Shown here piece after piece: positions 23,985 to 35,490 of a DNA stretch of 64,000 bases (position 1 is its first letter; every line of letters begins with the position of its first letter). Both the position numbers and the translations under genes were made by a program. Location of the stretch: the NCBI GenBank assembly GCA_028023455.1, contig JAQFVV010000030.1:2066501-2130500 (forward strand), given 5' to 3'. The notes under the pieces are model-generated. The model worked only from the letters and a program-made list of their open reading frames with translations, was not told the DNA's origin and ran no database searches. Source of the DNA: Epiperipatus broadwayi. Lineage: Eukaryota > Onychophora > Udeonychophora > Euonychophora > Peripatidae.

Positions 23985-24130
23985 GGAACAATCCAGAATA
24001 AAGTGTTCCAAAAGGGGACAGACTAATACCTCTCAAAACGTTTTGCACATACTAACCTGTTTGATGTACTATTACTAACAGTTGAATGTATTTGGAATAT
24101 TTAAATAAAATTAAATTTTTCTAAAGACAT
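23985..24130 (+). mobile_element. SINE-tail-like dispersed repeat
   Basis: It shares with the SINE at 60312-60545 the block CATACTAACCTGTTTGATGT, TATTACTAACAGTTGAATGT, ATTTGGAATATTTAAATAAA and TTTTTCTA. The tRNA-like head is absent and the CTGAAGAAG hairpin is replaced by a decayed equivalent. Confidence 0.55.
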
Positions 24131-24624
24131 TTAATACATATATTAGATGATGGAAGTAGTCCAATATAAAAATAGAATAATGGATCTATATTTGTAAAAT
24201 ACCACTTATATGAGAGAAAAGTACTAATATTTATTTGAACTTTTTATAATGTATGTTATTATATAACAAAAAAGAGTGGATATTGTTTGATGTATTATCA
24301 TTATTTTCTATTTCATATGTTTGCCAATAATTAATTTTATTTAGAATAAGTTATATGATAGATGTGCATTTCCTTATGAGGATAATTAAGGTTTTAATTA
24401 AATTGTTAATGGGTGGTAGAATGCCGGTGAGGCATTTAAATGGAACTAGATTCTCAATATTTGGGAAGAAGCTTAATCAGTTTAGTTATTTCATTAATGA
24501 CTCTCTGAAGACCAAAAGTAGAAATACCATGTATTGAAAGACTATTAAATGTTATATGTTTTTGCATATTTCTTTTTGTTCCAGATTAGTTTGGCAATAC
24601 GGGAGTACATTTTTTCCTTGAATG
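24131..24624. other. AT-rich stretch
   Basis: The open frame at 24355-24537 has no recognised features. Nothing else was found. Confidence 0.35.
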
Positions 24625-24990
24625 AACAAGTAAATTTATAAACAAGGCAAAACTCTCCTTACAGTAATGCCACCCTGTGCCAACCAGAGTAATCATTCGA
24701 TGCCAGAAGGCTTGTGCATAAAATCCCTATCTAATGCCTACTCATCCAATATCCCCAGACTAGTTTCTGGCTTGTGGCCTTCGTCAGTGAGGAGAAACTA
24801 GTCTGGGGATATTGGATGAGTAGGCATTAGATAGGGATTTTATGCACAAGTCTTCTGACATTCATTAATTATTCTGGTTGGCACAGGGTGGCACTACTAT
24901 ATGGAGAGTTTTGCCTTGTTTATAAACAATTATGTGCTAGTATAAGAGATGGTGATCATGTGATGCTTAATGGTTTAACAAGTAAATTTA
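24625..24990 (+). mobile_element. Family 1 foldback, long palindrome with exact 14-bp target duplication
   Basis: AACAAGTAAATTTA at 24625-24638 and 24977-24990. The antisense arm starts TAAACAAGGCAAAACTCTCC and runs to 24793; the sense arm starts exactly at a GAAACTAGTCTGGGG sequence at 24794 and continues to GCCTTGTTTATAAACAATTA and the 3' terminus ending TGCTTAATGGTTT. The arms are highly similar, so the copy should form a hairpin of roughly 130 pairs. Confidence 0.92.
24746..24793 (-). ncRNA. Hammerhead ribozyme (family 1), outer helix cut by the foldback turn
   Basis: On the - strand: TCCTCA, CTGACGA, A, GGC-CACAA-GCC, A, GAAA, CTAG, TC, TGGGGA, TA, TTGG. All core bases are present. Stem II is GGC/GCC here whereas the 35491 copy has AGC/GCT, a covarying pair. 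The outer strand ATCCAA that would pair with TTGGAT is missing because the element turns there. Confidence 0.65.
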
Positions 24991-26950
24991 ATAATGGGTA
25001 GGAAATGTTTAATTTTAGAAAAAATTAAGATGTTGACTAATGATATATTTGCATATATTGAAAGGTATGCTTTAAATAATGCATTGATAGTGTTTTCTAC
25101 TGAAACAGTAAGCTGACTGAATACCAGTTCACACCACATTGTAAGAAAAATGCATTGGAAAACCTAAAAATGTATATGGTGTAGAGGAAAATTGGAAGGA
25201 ATAGTATTACCTGTAAAAAAGTTTCGAGTATATTTGTTTTTGTTAAAATGGAGTGAAAATTTCTTATTAAGAGAAGAAATTTTTTTGAGGGGGGGGGGAT
25301 ATAACTGTTATCCATGTAGATGTAATTAATGATTTATTTATGGGAATATGTATTTCTGGAATTTTCCATTCTATTTCTAAAAGAAGAGGGTTGACATAAG
25401 TGACAAAAAGAAATGGAGGCGCCTTGAGGAAGAATTAAGTGAATGAAATTTACAGTGTTTTTCCATTAAGTATGTTGCATACTTCTATATTTATAAGTAG
25501 ATTTGCCAATATGTAAAGGAGTGGGATTGATATATATTTGAAATAATTGGTGTTGATTAGATATAAGAACCAAATCAAGTGCAATCCTTATCTAATTGAG
25601 GAGCAATGGGCCCTGTTTTTCCACATTGTCTGATGTGATCTATTATTATTTTAAGCAGAGTAGCGACTGATGAAATAGTTGACCTTTTTTTTTGCAATCT
25701 GGAATTTTGAAATGGAGGAGTGGTTGTATTTTACCTTTAATGAGAGATTCAATTATTTTAACAAAGAGTTAGGATCATAGATATGGGTTAAGATTGTTCA
25801 GGTGGGAAGGTAAATTTGTAATGAAGAGAATCAGAGTTGGATCAAGTTCTAAAATATGGATTTGTTTGGACAAATGATTAATCAAGTTGTGAAGTATCTT
25901 GAGATAGTGATGTGGTCGAGATGGTTAAGTAGGAATTTGGGTATTGCATGAGATACTGGATTATTATCAGGAATATTGTTTAACTTGAGGGCAATTTCAG
26001 ATTTGGTAATTCCATGATGTCCAAATAAGAATGTGGCAATTTTGGGATAGGGATGAGTTTGAAATTTGGACTTAAAGTGATATTATATGAGGGGCAGCAT
26101 GTTTTCTCCAGTTATCAAATTTGAATCTTTCAAAATAGATCAAAGTGTTGCTGACTTTGGTTTGTAGTAAGAGCCCACCGTATATATCTTCTTGACCAAT
26201 TGTGGGAATTTTATAAATTTTTGATTGACAAGTAATTAGCCAAGATTTGTTGTGTATGTCTAGAATTATTATGGTCAGTTTCAGTATTGAAGAAATTGCA
26301 GTTTGTCTCCATAGTACTTTTAAAATATTCTTATTGCTACTATTGGTTTTTACTTCCAAATGTAGATTTACATCGATTGCAGACGTTATACTAGAATTTA
26401 TCTGATGCAGTAATTTTATCAGAGTGCTGTTTCTATATAAAAATAGTAGTTTTTTGACCAAATATAGACATTATTTTTCTCTTAAATTTTTAGGACTTAT
26501 AAGGATAGCTTCCATATTGATCAGAACTATACTGAAAGGTCTATTATCTCTAATCATAATATTTAATACATTTAAGACAGATAAGTTTATTTCATACAAT
26601 AAACTGTAAAAGACTAGACTTATTTTGTTCCAAATTTTATAAGTGAAATTACCACACGACTAATTTTTAACGGTGTCAGTGTTAACACCAGTAGATACTG
26701 TTTAAAATTTCAAAACCTTTTTAATTTTTGTGTGTGTTAAAAAATAAAAATCCATCAAAATATCTATTTGGAATTCCATGATCCTTTTATCTATTAAATA
26801 TTGTTTGTGAAATACATATATTGAACAAATTAAAGAAATATTTTGGGGGATTAAATTCAAAGTAAGATAAAATAGACTTTGAATAAATTATTTTAGTTTA
26901 AAATGTTTTTTAAAAATAAGTTACACGAATGAGAGAAATTGTTATCAAAA
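24991..26950. other. Unassigned region
   Basis: A poly-G run lies near 25289. The - strand has an open frame at 26072-26461 (VLWRQTAISSILKLTIIILD) and scattered coding-like segments around 25400-26050, suggesting a heavily decayed element, but I could not assign a family. Confidence 0.3.
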
Positions 26951-27496
26951 TGAAAATATTTCTGATAGCAAAAGAAAAAGTGAACTATAGATACTAATTA
27001 AATTTATAACGTTGGATCTAAATTAATTTAATTGATTGACTGGAATACTCCAGAAAAAAAAAAAAAAACGAATAGATAGGGTATATAAACCGTACCAGAA
27101 CTGGAAACTGCCAGCTTGGAAGCAAACTACATCCAAGCAGCAGAAGTAATTCAGCAGGAAACATCTTTTTCCCAGGAAGCTGATTAGGGAATTAAACACT
27201 TCAACTTTATTATGATTTTTATAAGCTTAGAGGGTAGTAAGAAAAAGACTTGAAGGTAATAGAAAGTTATATAGCACCATACACTGCAAGTAATAAGGTA
27301 AATAATACTAATATAAAAAATTTTAAACTATGATAAAATTAGAATATATGTATATGTAAATATTGTATATATTAAATTGATAGTATCCTCTGATAACATG
27401 AATTTTATTTGTTCTTACTCCAGAAAATTTAGTATTTTCTTAATATGGTGCTCATACCCTGTCTATTAATATGGAATTAGAAGCTAAATCATAACA
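26951..27496 (+). repeat. 5' LTR of the gypsy element
   Basis: Shared with the 3' LTR: AATATTTCTGATA near the start, TGGATCTAAA, ATACTCCAGAAAAAAAAAAA, GCTTGGAAGCAA, CTTTATAATGATTTTTATAAG-like sequence, AAGACTT and a CTAAACTATGATAAAA block. A TATA box (TATATAAA at 27082-27089) lies in a promoter position. It ends ATAACA at 27496. The 5' boundary is approximate. Confidence 0.75.
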
Positions 27497-27500
27497 AAAT

Positions 27501-27522
27501 TGGTGCAGTCAAAGTTTGAACC
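27501..27522 (+). promoter_or_regulatory. Probable primer binding site
   Basis: TGGTGCAGTCAAAG follows the 5' LTR by four bases and begins with TGG, as expected for pairing with the CCA end of a tRNA. The tRNA was not identified. Confidence 0.45.
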
Positions 27523-27529
27523 TGATCAT

Positions 27530-28400
27530 GGAAAAATTAAATTGATCCATATCAGAGACAAAAAGACCATCCATAGCAAAAGTGGCAGTCAAATTGCTAA
27601 CTTGAAGTTGATCACTCTTAGCTGAGTCAGTTAAAAAAGACTATATAGTAAATAAGCACAAAAGTTATAAACGAACTGGGCAAGTGAAGGGAATAAAAGG
27701 AATGGCATCATTTAGGCAAACCTCATTTCCGAGTTCAATGTAAGCAATGCTGCTGAAAAACCGTTCTACGCAACTTGAGAATGTTTTGAATTTAACACAA
27801 TTGAGGACAATAAACATAAGGTGGCAGCACTCATGCTTTTCAGGTAGGATGGTTATCAAAGTAGCTAACAGATTATGTGAACCTATTTTAATTGATATCT
27901 TATGAGGGAATAATAAGAAAATTGAATATTTTACCTGCACCTGTCTTGCCACATAGTTTGTTTAATTTTAAGAAACAGCAAGCAAAGAGTGAGAATATTA
28001 AAGAATGTAATGCAGCCCTTAGAGAATTGGCTAAAGATTGCGGGTATTGGTATTTTGTAGATGAAATACTCATTGATTGACTGCTTTGGGGTATGTTTAA
28101 TGGCAGGCTCAGACAACAGCTTTTAACAGGTTTAATGTATGAGAAGGCTATTAGAAAAGGAATAACCTATTAGCTGTTATTAGAACAAGCACATGCTTTT
28201 AAAACATTATAGCCAGAAAAAAAACAAATTACTAACCTGACAAAAATTTAGTACACATGAGAGATGTTATTGCTGTGGGAAAGCAGGATACAGAGTAAAA
28301 GATTGCATGATTTAAATGCAGATTTAAAGGACATTTGGCCCCTATATGTAGAAAAACTGATAATGGGAGAGCTATGTAAAAACAGTCGCAGAAAAAGAGG
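27530..28400 (+). pseudogene. gag remnant with nucleocapsid zinc knuckle
   Basis: Capsid-like sequence KKQQAKSENIKECNAALREL then AKDCGYW (27970-28050) and LLWGMFNGRLRQQLLTGLMY (about 28080-28140) match the conserved region of Ty3/gypsy Gag. The knuckle RCYCCGKAGYRVKDC at about 28260-28305 has the CX2CX4(H)X4C spacing but Tyr in place of the zinc-binding His. A second half-knuckle RFKGHLAPICRK follows. Stops interrupt all of it. Confidence 0.75.
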
Positions 28401-31250
28401 GGAGGCAAACCATCCAATATGCAATTTGTCAAAACATGGAAGTTATAGTATCGAAGCAATTTATGATAAAATTCTAAATTGTGAGAAAACTATTAGCATA
28501 GAGATAGATAGTAGCTCAGAAATATCTATGTTTGAGAAAGATTGGAATGCACTTAGCTAACCAAGGAAATATTTCAATAAAGAAGTCAAATGTTAAGGCT
28601 CAAGATGCGAGTGGAAATACACTATAATTACTTTAGCCACAATGTGTGAAAATAATTAACTATTATGCATAAAAGAAAAAAATTAACCCTATAATCAGTA
28701 GAAAATGGTTGCATACAATAGGAATTCATGTCAGTATCATAAAAAAAATTTGCTGGAACAAGAAATTCAAAAGAAATATCGAAATTTGTTTAATGAGAAA
28801 TTACGTTCAATAATTTTCCCGGTAGATTCAACTATTTGAAAATGCCTATCATGTTGTTTGCAAACTGAAAAATTACATCAGCACTAAAAAATAAAGTGGA
28901 AAACTCAGGAATTAGTTAATAAGTGTATTGACGCTAGTAGAAACATATTGGGTCATGCCTATAGTAATAACAAAACCTAATAATCAAATCTAGATATGTG
29001 GCGATTATAAAGATAAAAAAATGGGGTATATTCAGAGCCGAATGTGAAAGAAGTATTAGTCACTCTTCAAAAAGCATCATACTTTGCAAAACTGGACCTT
29101 AACTCCACCTATCGAATACCTGTCACAGATAAATCAAAAATATTAACCCTGATGACTCATTGGATTATTTAAATGTAATCAGCTACTGTTCAATATTACT
29201 AAAGCAACAAACATTTTTCAGGCAAAAAATAATGCTTTATTACAGGGATTAGATGGCATAATGCATTATTTTGATGATGTAATTACAGCTTGTTCTGAAG
29301 AAATACGTCAAAGACTGTTTAAGGCATGCGACAAATTAGAGAAATTCAGGATCAAATTAAATGAACTGAAAAGTGTATGAATATAATTAAATTAGTATTC
29401 CTGGAACATATAATCTTAAATAAGGGTAAATGACCATCGCCTGAAAAAGAGAGAAAAATGTAGTCTGGCCCAGAAATGTTGAAACTTTTTGTAGAATAAA
29501 ACTAAAGTAGCAAGATGACATGAATTACTAAAGAATGTCGGAAGTGGAATTGGTTGCAAATTCATGAAAAAGCATTTATACAAATCAGAGCCTTGATGTC
29601 ATCAAAAAAATTACTTCATTTCAACAATAATTTGGAAGTACAGTTAACAACAGATGTTTCAGAATGGGAAGTGAGAATAGTTGTAAGTCATCCCAGTTAC
29701 GATGATGAATGACCTATAGCTTATGTACTAGAATCCTTTCAAAAGCTGAGAGAAATTATAGCCAGATTGACAAAGAATCCTTTGGCTATTATGTTTGGTC
29801 TGAAAAGGTTTCACCAATATTCTTCTGGTAGGTCTTCAAATAGTCACAGACTACAAATTATTAAGTGGGTTCAAATTGTCTGGAGCTACCTTATCTGCTC
29901 ACTAATATTACTAATACTTTGAAATGAAATATACTATCAGCATACAATTATATCAGCTGATATATAGAAAAGGGAAATTTCACAAGTGGATACTCTGTTT
30001 AGAAATCCAGATAAAGATGAACCACAGTGACAAAATAGAAATAAACTATGTATACAAATTAGTCAGAAATCCTAAACAATACAATTGCGAAGTGGACAAG
30101 AGCCGATACAGGTTAACAGCTACTTATAAGTTGGTTTATGAAAGGTTGACCAACAAGAAACCACAATGTCTTGTTTCAGCTTTTTGGACAAATTGTAAAA
30201 ATTTATCAACAAAGACTGTGTGTGTTAATGGTAGATAGAGTTGTGATATCACCTTAGGGTGGTGTGGACATGTTTGGTGGTCAAATATAAAAATGGATTT
30301 TGAAAAAAATGTACAGTATGCCAATCTGAAATGAATATGCAAACTATAGCATATTTAGCTTGTCCAAAGGCAACTAAACTGTAGCAAAGAGTTTACATGG
30401 ACCACGCAGACTCAATTAATGGCAAAATAGATACATACTCTAAATGAGTAACAATATTGCATTGTAAAGAATACAACTGCTGAAGAAACAATATAAGATC
30501 TGAACAAAATATTTGCCTATCATAGATTACCGGAAATGATAATAGCACAGGATTTCTCCCAAAAAATTAAAGATTTTCATGAAGGAAGGCATGTAACACA
30601 CACACGATCAGGTTGACAGAAAACACCATTCAACAAATAAAAAAGTCTCTTAAGACTATTAATAATATGAATATACCGGAAGCTTTATATACCACAATGT
30701 TCCATACCATTGACGATTACTGGAAAATCTCCGGTGAAATTGTTGATAGGCAAAAAATTACGAATTAAATTAGCAATGTTATTTAATTCCAAAATTGGAT
30801 GAATCATTTGAATATAGTGATAAAGACAAATACGTGACAAAAAGTTTGGGTACAAGACTTGTTTAAAAAGAAATGGGTAGAAGGAATAATTATGGGTAAA
30901 TTATCCAAACAAATAGTAACAGCGGAAGTAAGTACTAGGATAGAACATCAGAGACATTTAAATCATATTTTCTGATGGCAAATAAAAAAAATAGTGCCTT
31001 AAAGTTAACTACTAAGGACAAAATAACTCTTGTGAAAAATAAGAAATAGTGTAGTTATTACCCGATAAACTAATTACTACTCTAAATAAAAATCAAATTG
31101 AATCGGAATCTGATGAAACTGTCGAAATTCGGCATGAAGAAATATCCAAAAATAAACAGAAACATAACATCGGAAATGGTATAATCACCTAACCCAAAGA
31201 TGAAAAATGAATAATTTATGTAGTGACCCGTTTCTGGAGTAAGAGGAAGT
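28400..31250 (+). pseudogene. pol remnant: protease, RT, RNase H, integrase
   Basis: Protease: ISIEIDSSSEISMFEKDW near 28495-28545 corresponds to the aspartic protease active-site region, with DSS where D(S/T)G is expected. RT: FAKLDLNSTYRIPVTDKSKI (29083-29145) and GLDGIMHYFDDVITACSEE (29248-29300), where YFDD stands for the catalytic YxDD. RNase H: TTDVSEWEV then HPSYDDE (about 29650-29715) and a tail resembling LAIMFGLKRFHQY. Integrase: CTVCQSEMN (about 30315), YMDHADSINGKIDTYSK (30395-30445) and LPEMIIAQDFSQKIKDF (30525-30580). The C terminus has VWVQDLFKKKWVEGIIMGKL near 30845-30905. Confidence 0.8.
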
Positions 31251-31302
31251 ATGGAATATATATGCAGAACAAATTAAGGAATACATAAATGAGATTCCTA
31301 TT

Positions 31303-31902
31303 GAAAAGCAAATATTTCTGATAAAAGAAATTTTATTTGTTTGAACTATATATATCAATTGAATTTACAAAGCTGGATCTAAACTAAATTATAAGACACG
31401 ATCTTTATAATCACGCCTTTGGCTAAAATACTCCAGAAAAAAAAAAAGCGAAAGGAATATAGACCGTAGTAGAACAGAAAATGCACTCTTTATCAAGGCT
31501 AGCTTGGAAGCAACAAAAAAATTATTGGGGTCACCTTTGAAGATCTCTGCTTCTGATTCAAGCTGACTAGAGAATTAAGTAGGTTACCCCAACTTTATAA
31601 TGATTTTTATAAGTCTAAAGGGCCACACCGACTAAAGGAAAAGACTTAAAGATAGTAGTTATATACTATCGTGTAACTATGTTAGATAATAGACTGTAAG
31701 CAGTATACTAAATAATACTAGCACAAAAATTAATTGCTAAACTATGATAAAAATAGAATGTCTGTATCTATATATATTTTTGTAAACATAGAATTATAAG
31801 GCAGCTGAGTCGTTAGTTTATTATGTCGTCCATTTATTACGAATTTTACAGTTAGAAAATTTCGAGTTTTTTAAATAGGGAATTAGGAGCTAAGATATAG
31901 CA
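31303..31902 (+). repeat. 3' LTR of the gypsy element
   Basis: Matches the 5' LTR in order, with many substitutions and indels; it ends ATAGCA at 31902 where the 5' LTR ends ATAACA. The degree of divergence indicates an old insertion. Confidence 0.75.
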
Positions 31903-32214
31903 GTTTATTTATGGATTAACAAGCATTAGTATTTAACAATGCAGAAATTTTGGTTTTCAAATTCTCATTCTAAAATTTTATTCTGTGATAAAAACTAAAC
32001 ATTTTAAAAAAGGTATAACGTGAGGAACAAACTTCTTGTTCTACTTAATAAGAAACCTGCAAAAAAAAAAATTGGCATTAGTAAAAAAAATTCTGGAAAA
32101 AATTAATATATTTATATATTATTCTTAAAATTAAAGCTCACTTCACAATCATCAGAAAAACCATGCTACTGATGGAGATCATTATAACCCATATATATAT
32201 ATGCATGTTGAGAG
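31903..32214. other. AT-rich stretch
   Basis: No supported feature. Confidence 0.35.
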
Positions 32215-32510
32215 GAACAAGAAATCGAAAATGCAATATATAGGTAAGAGAACAAACAGGTGTTACTGACCTCATTGAAAAAATTAAAAGACAAGTGCTA
32301 GAAGAGATAATAGATGGACAATTGAAATCTTAAACTCGATTCCAAGAGATTGTAAAAGACCCAGAAAGAGACCACATGTGAGATGGATGAATGAAATAAG
32401 AAAGTGTGCAGGAGTGATGTGGAGAAGAGAAGCTAAAGATCGGAGATGGATTGAACTTGGAGAGATCTTCATCCTGTAGTGGATTGAAAATGGTTGATGA
32501 TGGTGATAAA
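32215..32510 (+). mobile_element. RTE-type LINE 3' end, truncated copy 2
   Basis: Encodes DNRWTIEILNSIPRDCKRPR then KRPHVRWMNEIRKCAGVMWR and RWIELGEIFIL, ending with a TGATGATGGTGAT tail near 32505. Compared with 48662-49040 it lacks about 28 bases covering the LKWSWAGHIV segment. Confidence 0.78.
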
Positions 32511-32885
32511 ATATTTGAACTTTTTAAAAATCTTATTCAAGTTTACAAGAAATATAGTTACTTAATAAATAGTAATTTATATATTAATTTGCTTGATAAA
32601 AATATACTTAATAAATCTGAACAAAGTATGCATCACTGACATTCTATATTCCAAACCTGTTTAATAAAGTTTTTTTTTTTCATAACAGTTATGTGACTAA
32701 GCATCAAAATAAGAATTGTAATATTTGTATTTTTCAGTGACTTTGCTGTTACAAACTGGATAGAAGATATTGATCCAGCATTTTTTACAAAGACCTCCTT
32801 ACTCACCAGTACAAAGTCTCAGACTCAAATTTTTTTATGAGACTACAAACAATACAGCAATTATTTTATGTTTATGGCTTATCTG
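32511..32885. other. AT-rich stretch
   Basis: No supported feature. Confidence 0.35.
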
Positions 32886-33265
32886 ATAGTACTGTGTCTA
32901 ATAACTACTCTTTCTTATTGCATTGCCAAATGTATACCATATAATACTAAATTGTTCATGCACTTTACTACTGTTACACAATGCTTTATTTAGCACCCTT
33001 TTTTACAGTTTCGATTGCCCCAGCAATCTTCTTCAGAACTTTATATCTCCTAGCCTCAACTGGTAAATTCAAATTTTTAAAATTTCTAAAATTTAAAAAT
33101 TTCTGATTTTTAAAATTTGAATTTAGCAATTGAGACTAGGAGATATAAAGTTCTGAAGAATATTGCTGGGGCAATCGAAACTGTAAAAAAGGGTGGTAAA
33201 TAAAGCATTGTGTAACAGTAGTGTAAAGTGCATGAACAATTTAGTATTATATGGTACTGTGTCTA
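32886..33265. mobile_element. Foldback element with a Penelope-type hairpin and direct flanking repeats
   Basis: Arms 32935-33090 and 33100-33253 are nearly perfect reverse complements (for example TACCATATAATACTAAATTG with CAATTTAGTATTATATGGTA). Each arm carries CTGAAGAA, GATTGC-TGGG-GCAATC, GAAACTGT or its complement. The flanks ATAGTACTGTGTCTA (32886-32900) and ATGGTACTGTGTCTA (33251-33265) differ at one of 15 bases and look like a target duplication. About 34 extra bases occur only on the left, as in the asymmetric family 1 foldbacks. Confidence 0.8.
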
Positions 33266-34275
33266 CATAGATAAGGCTATATTAAAAATAGCATTAGAGA
33301 AGCTAGATCACTGCAGGAAAAAAAATCTATAGAAAAAGATCAGTTTACCTCAAATATTTGAGGGTCTGAAATTTTATATTTTGTTTGCCACAGGAGCTAC
33401 TGGAATCAAATTAATAAATGTATCCATATTAGAAGAAATGTTATAATTTTCAAGTCAATTATATCTTCTTTCTCTTCATATTTTTTTATGTACAGGCAAT
33501 ATCCTAATTATGACAGCAATACAGAATTAGCGAAACAAAGAAAAAATGATTTGCATACTATGGAGTAACAACCATAAATGAAAAAATACAAAGCATTCTA
33601 GTATTATGAATATCTTATTCAGTTTTTTCTACCACACACTCATAATAATTTTACTAAGTTAACCAAAACAAAAAAAAAAATCCGAGTTTACAATTTCGTT
33701 TTCAACCTTCATCTGCAATTGATAAAAATTCTGACAGAAAAAAAATGTTAATGAATAAAAAAATAGTGGAATGCATATATTTTTATATCTGACACAAGCC
33801 CTAAATAAAATGAATAAGATCCTTTGGGTGTCCACTTATGTGGAGAACTTTCATATGTCATGGAGGTTTTTTTGAAGTCTGCAATTTGATAAATTCTTTT
33901 CTGATGAGAAATTCACTTTGTCAAAAACTGCTACGTAATGTTCTCTAAAACTTGTTTTAATTCGCATATAAAATTTGATCGTTATGGAACAATATCGCTA
34001 TGTTTAATGAACGAATCTTTGTTTAAATCATATTAAGATTTTTTTATAAGTTTGATCATGTTCTCTTAATTTTTCATATTTAAAATCTTCTTTAACTGAG
34101 ACTGAATATTATTTTATTTTTGCAGATACATGCAAAATTCAATCAGATCAATATTATGGCATCCTCTGCCCTTATATTTTTGAATAGTCTCGTGAATAGA
34201 CTAGGGTTAAAATAAAAACTAGTACCTGAATATTAGAATGATTTATTGTAATAAAAGATAGTATAGTAGTGTCAG
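33266..34275. other. AT-rich stretch
   Basis: No supported feature. Confidence 0.4.
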
Positions 34276-34517
34276 AAATAATGTAAATAAACAAAACTCA
34301 CTATATGTATTGCCACACACAGCAAGCTAGTCTGGGGATATTGGATGACCAGGCACTAGATGGGGATTTTATGCACAAGCCTTCTGGCATCCATGGATTA
34401 CTCTAGCTTGCTATGTATGGCAATACATATAGTGAGTTTTGCCTGTTTAAAACAGTTATACCCAAGCATAAGAGGTGGTGTTCATGTGATGTTTATTGGC
34501 TTAAAATAATGTAAATA
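34276..34517 (+). mobile_element. Family 1 foldback with diverged but matched arms
   Basis: The 14-bp target duplication AAATAATGTAAATA is at 34276-34289 and 34504-34517. The outer arms read ACTCACTATATGTATTGCCA on both sides (as reverse complements), unlike the usual CTCTCCATACAGTAGTGCCA. The hammerhead CTGANGA half is deleted at the turn (AGCAAGCTAGTCTGGGG at 34321). The 3' block ends GGTGTTCATGTGATG. Confidence 0.9.
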
Positions 34518-34890
34518 CAAGACAAGCACTCAATTGCACCTTCCATGTCATGAATGTACAATTTCTTTGATTGTTAATATGTAATGAACAAGTGAATTTA
34601 AAATTAAATTTCATTTATTTGCTAATACACACATTTATTTCTTCCGGTATTGACTGGAAAGCAAGATTATGCAAATATCCTTTAGCATAATGTGGTTCTT
34701 TGTATAATTTTTTTTTTTTTGAGATTATAACATGCCAATTTCTTGCAACAATGTGCAGTCAAAAAAATAAGCATCCATGTAGCATTGGTTGAAGAAACTT
34801 ATTGTTAATAAATACTGACATTTTTTCTGTAGGAACCATGTATAATATGTAATATATTAATCTACTTAGTATTACAAGTATTATAGTTGT
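34518..34890. other. AT-rich stretch
   Basis: No supported feature. Confidence 0.35.
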
Positions 34891-34996
34891 TAAAACAGGC
34901 AAAACTCTCCATACAGTAGTGCCACTCAGTGCAAGCCAGAGTAATCAGTGGATATCAGAAGGCTTGTGCATAAAATCCCTATCTAGTGCCTACTCA

Positions 34997-35054
34997 TACA
35001 ATACCCCCAGACTAGTTTCTAGCTTGTGGCTTTCGTCAGTGAGGAGCCTTGGAT
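34997..35054 (-). ncRNA. Hammerhead ribozyme (family 1), antisense arm
   Basis: On the - strand: ATCCAA, GGC, TCCTCA, CTGACGA, A-AGC-CACAA-GCT-A, GAAA, CTAG, TC, TGGGGG, TA, TTGTAT. All core nucleotides are kept. Stem I has two G-U pairs and the outer helix one mismatch (ATCCAA against TTGTAT). Confidence 0.7.
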
Positions 35055-35490
35055 CTGAGAGCACTGCACCTAGATCTTATGCAACTCTCCAGCAGTCACC
35101 TTTTATCTCTACTCAACTACAAAACTATGAGCTTAAAATTGAAAACAATAATATTTTTAATCCAAACTCATAGTCATATGTCTGAACTTCAGGACCCATA
35201 TATTTTGGTGTTTTTGGTTCTTTAATAACCATAGCCACCACTATCCTATTAAGCAGGATTAGTATTAAGCCACTAAACACCACACAATCATCATTTCTTA
35301 TGCTTGCTGAAAAACCAGACACTAAAATGCATGGGTACTAAACTGAGTTCAGACCTATATGACTATATAAGCTACTGAGCTTGGATTGAAAATATTGTTT
35401 TCAATTTTAAACTCATAGTTTTGAAATGAGATAAAAGGTGGTTGCTAGTGGGTTGCATTAGATTCTAAGATCTAGATGCAGTTCTCTCAG

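Larger units (their letters stand above)
26951..31902 (+). mobile_element. Decayed Ty3/gypsy LTR retrotransposon, full length
   Basis: Two diverged LTRs (about 26951-27496 and 31303-31902) enclose remnants of gag, protease, RT, RNase H and integrase in the Ty3/gypsy order. Integrase lies after RNase H, which separates it from Ty1/copia. Every domain has stops or frameshifts. The LTR outer start is uncertain by tens of bases; both LTRs end in CA. Confidence 0.85.

Noticed and set aside
33151-33185. CTGAAGAA-hairpin-GAAAC in the large foldback as a hammerhead
   Set aside because: AGTT and AACT simply close the same hairpin; there is no cleavage dinucleotide.
34919-35173. 84-codon open frame
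   Set aside because: It lies wholly inside the non-coding family 1 repeat, and the homologous frame is broken in other copies.
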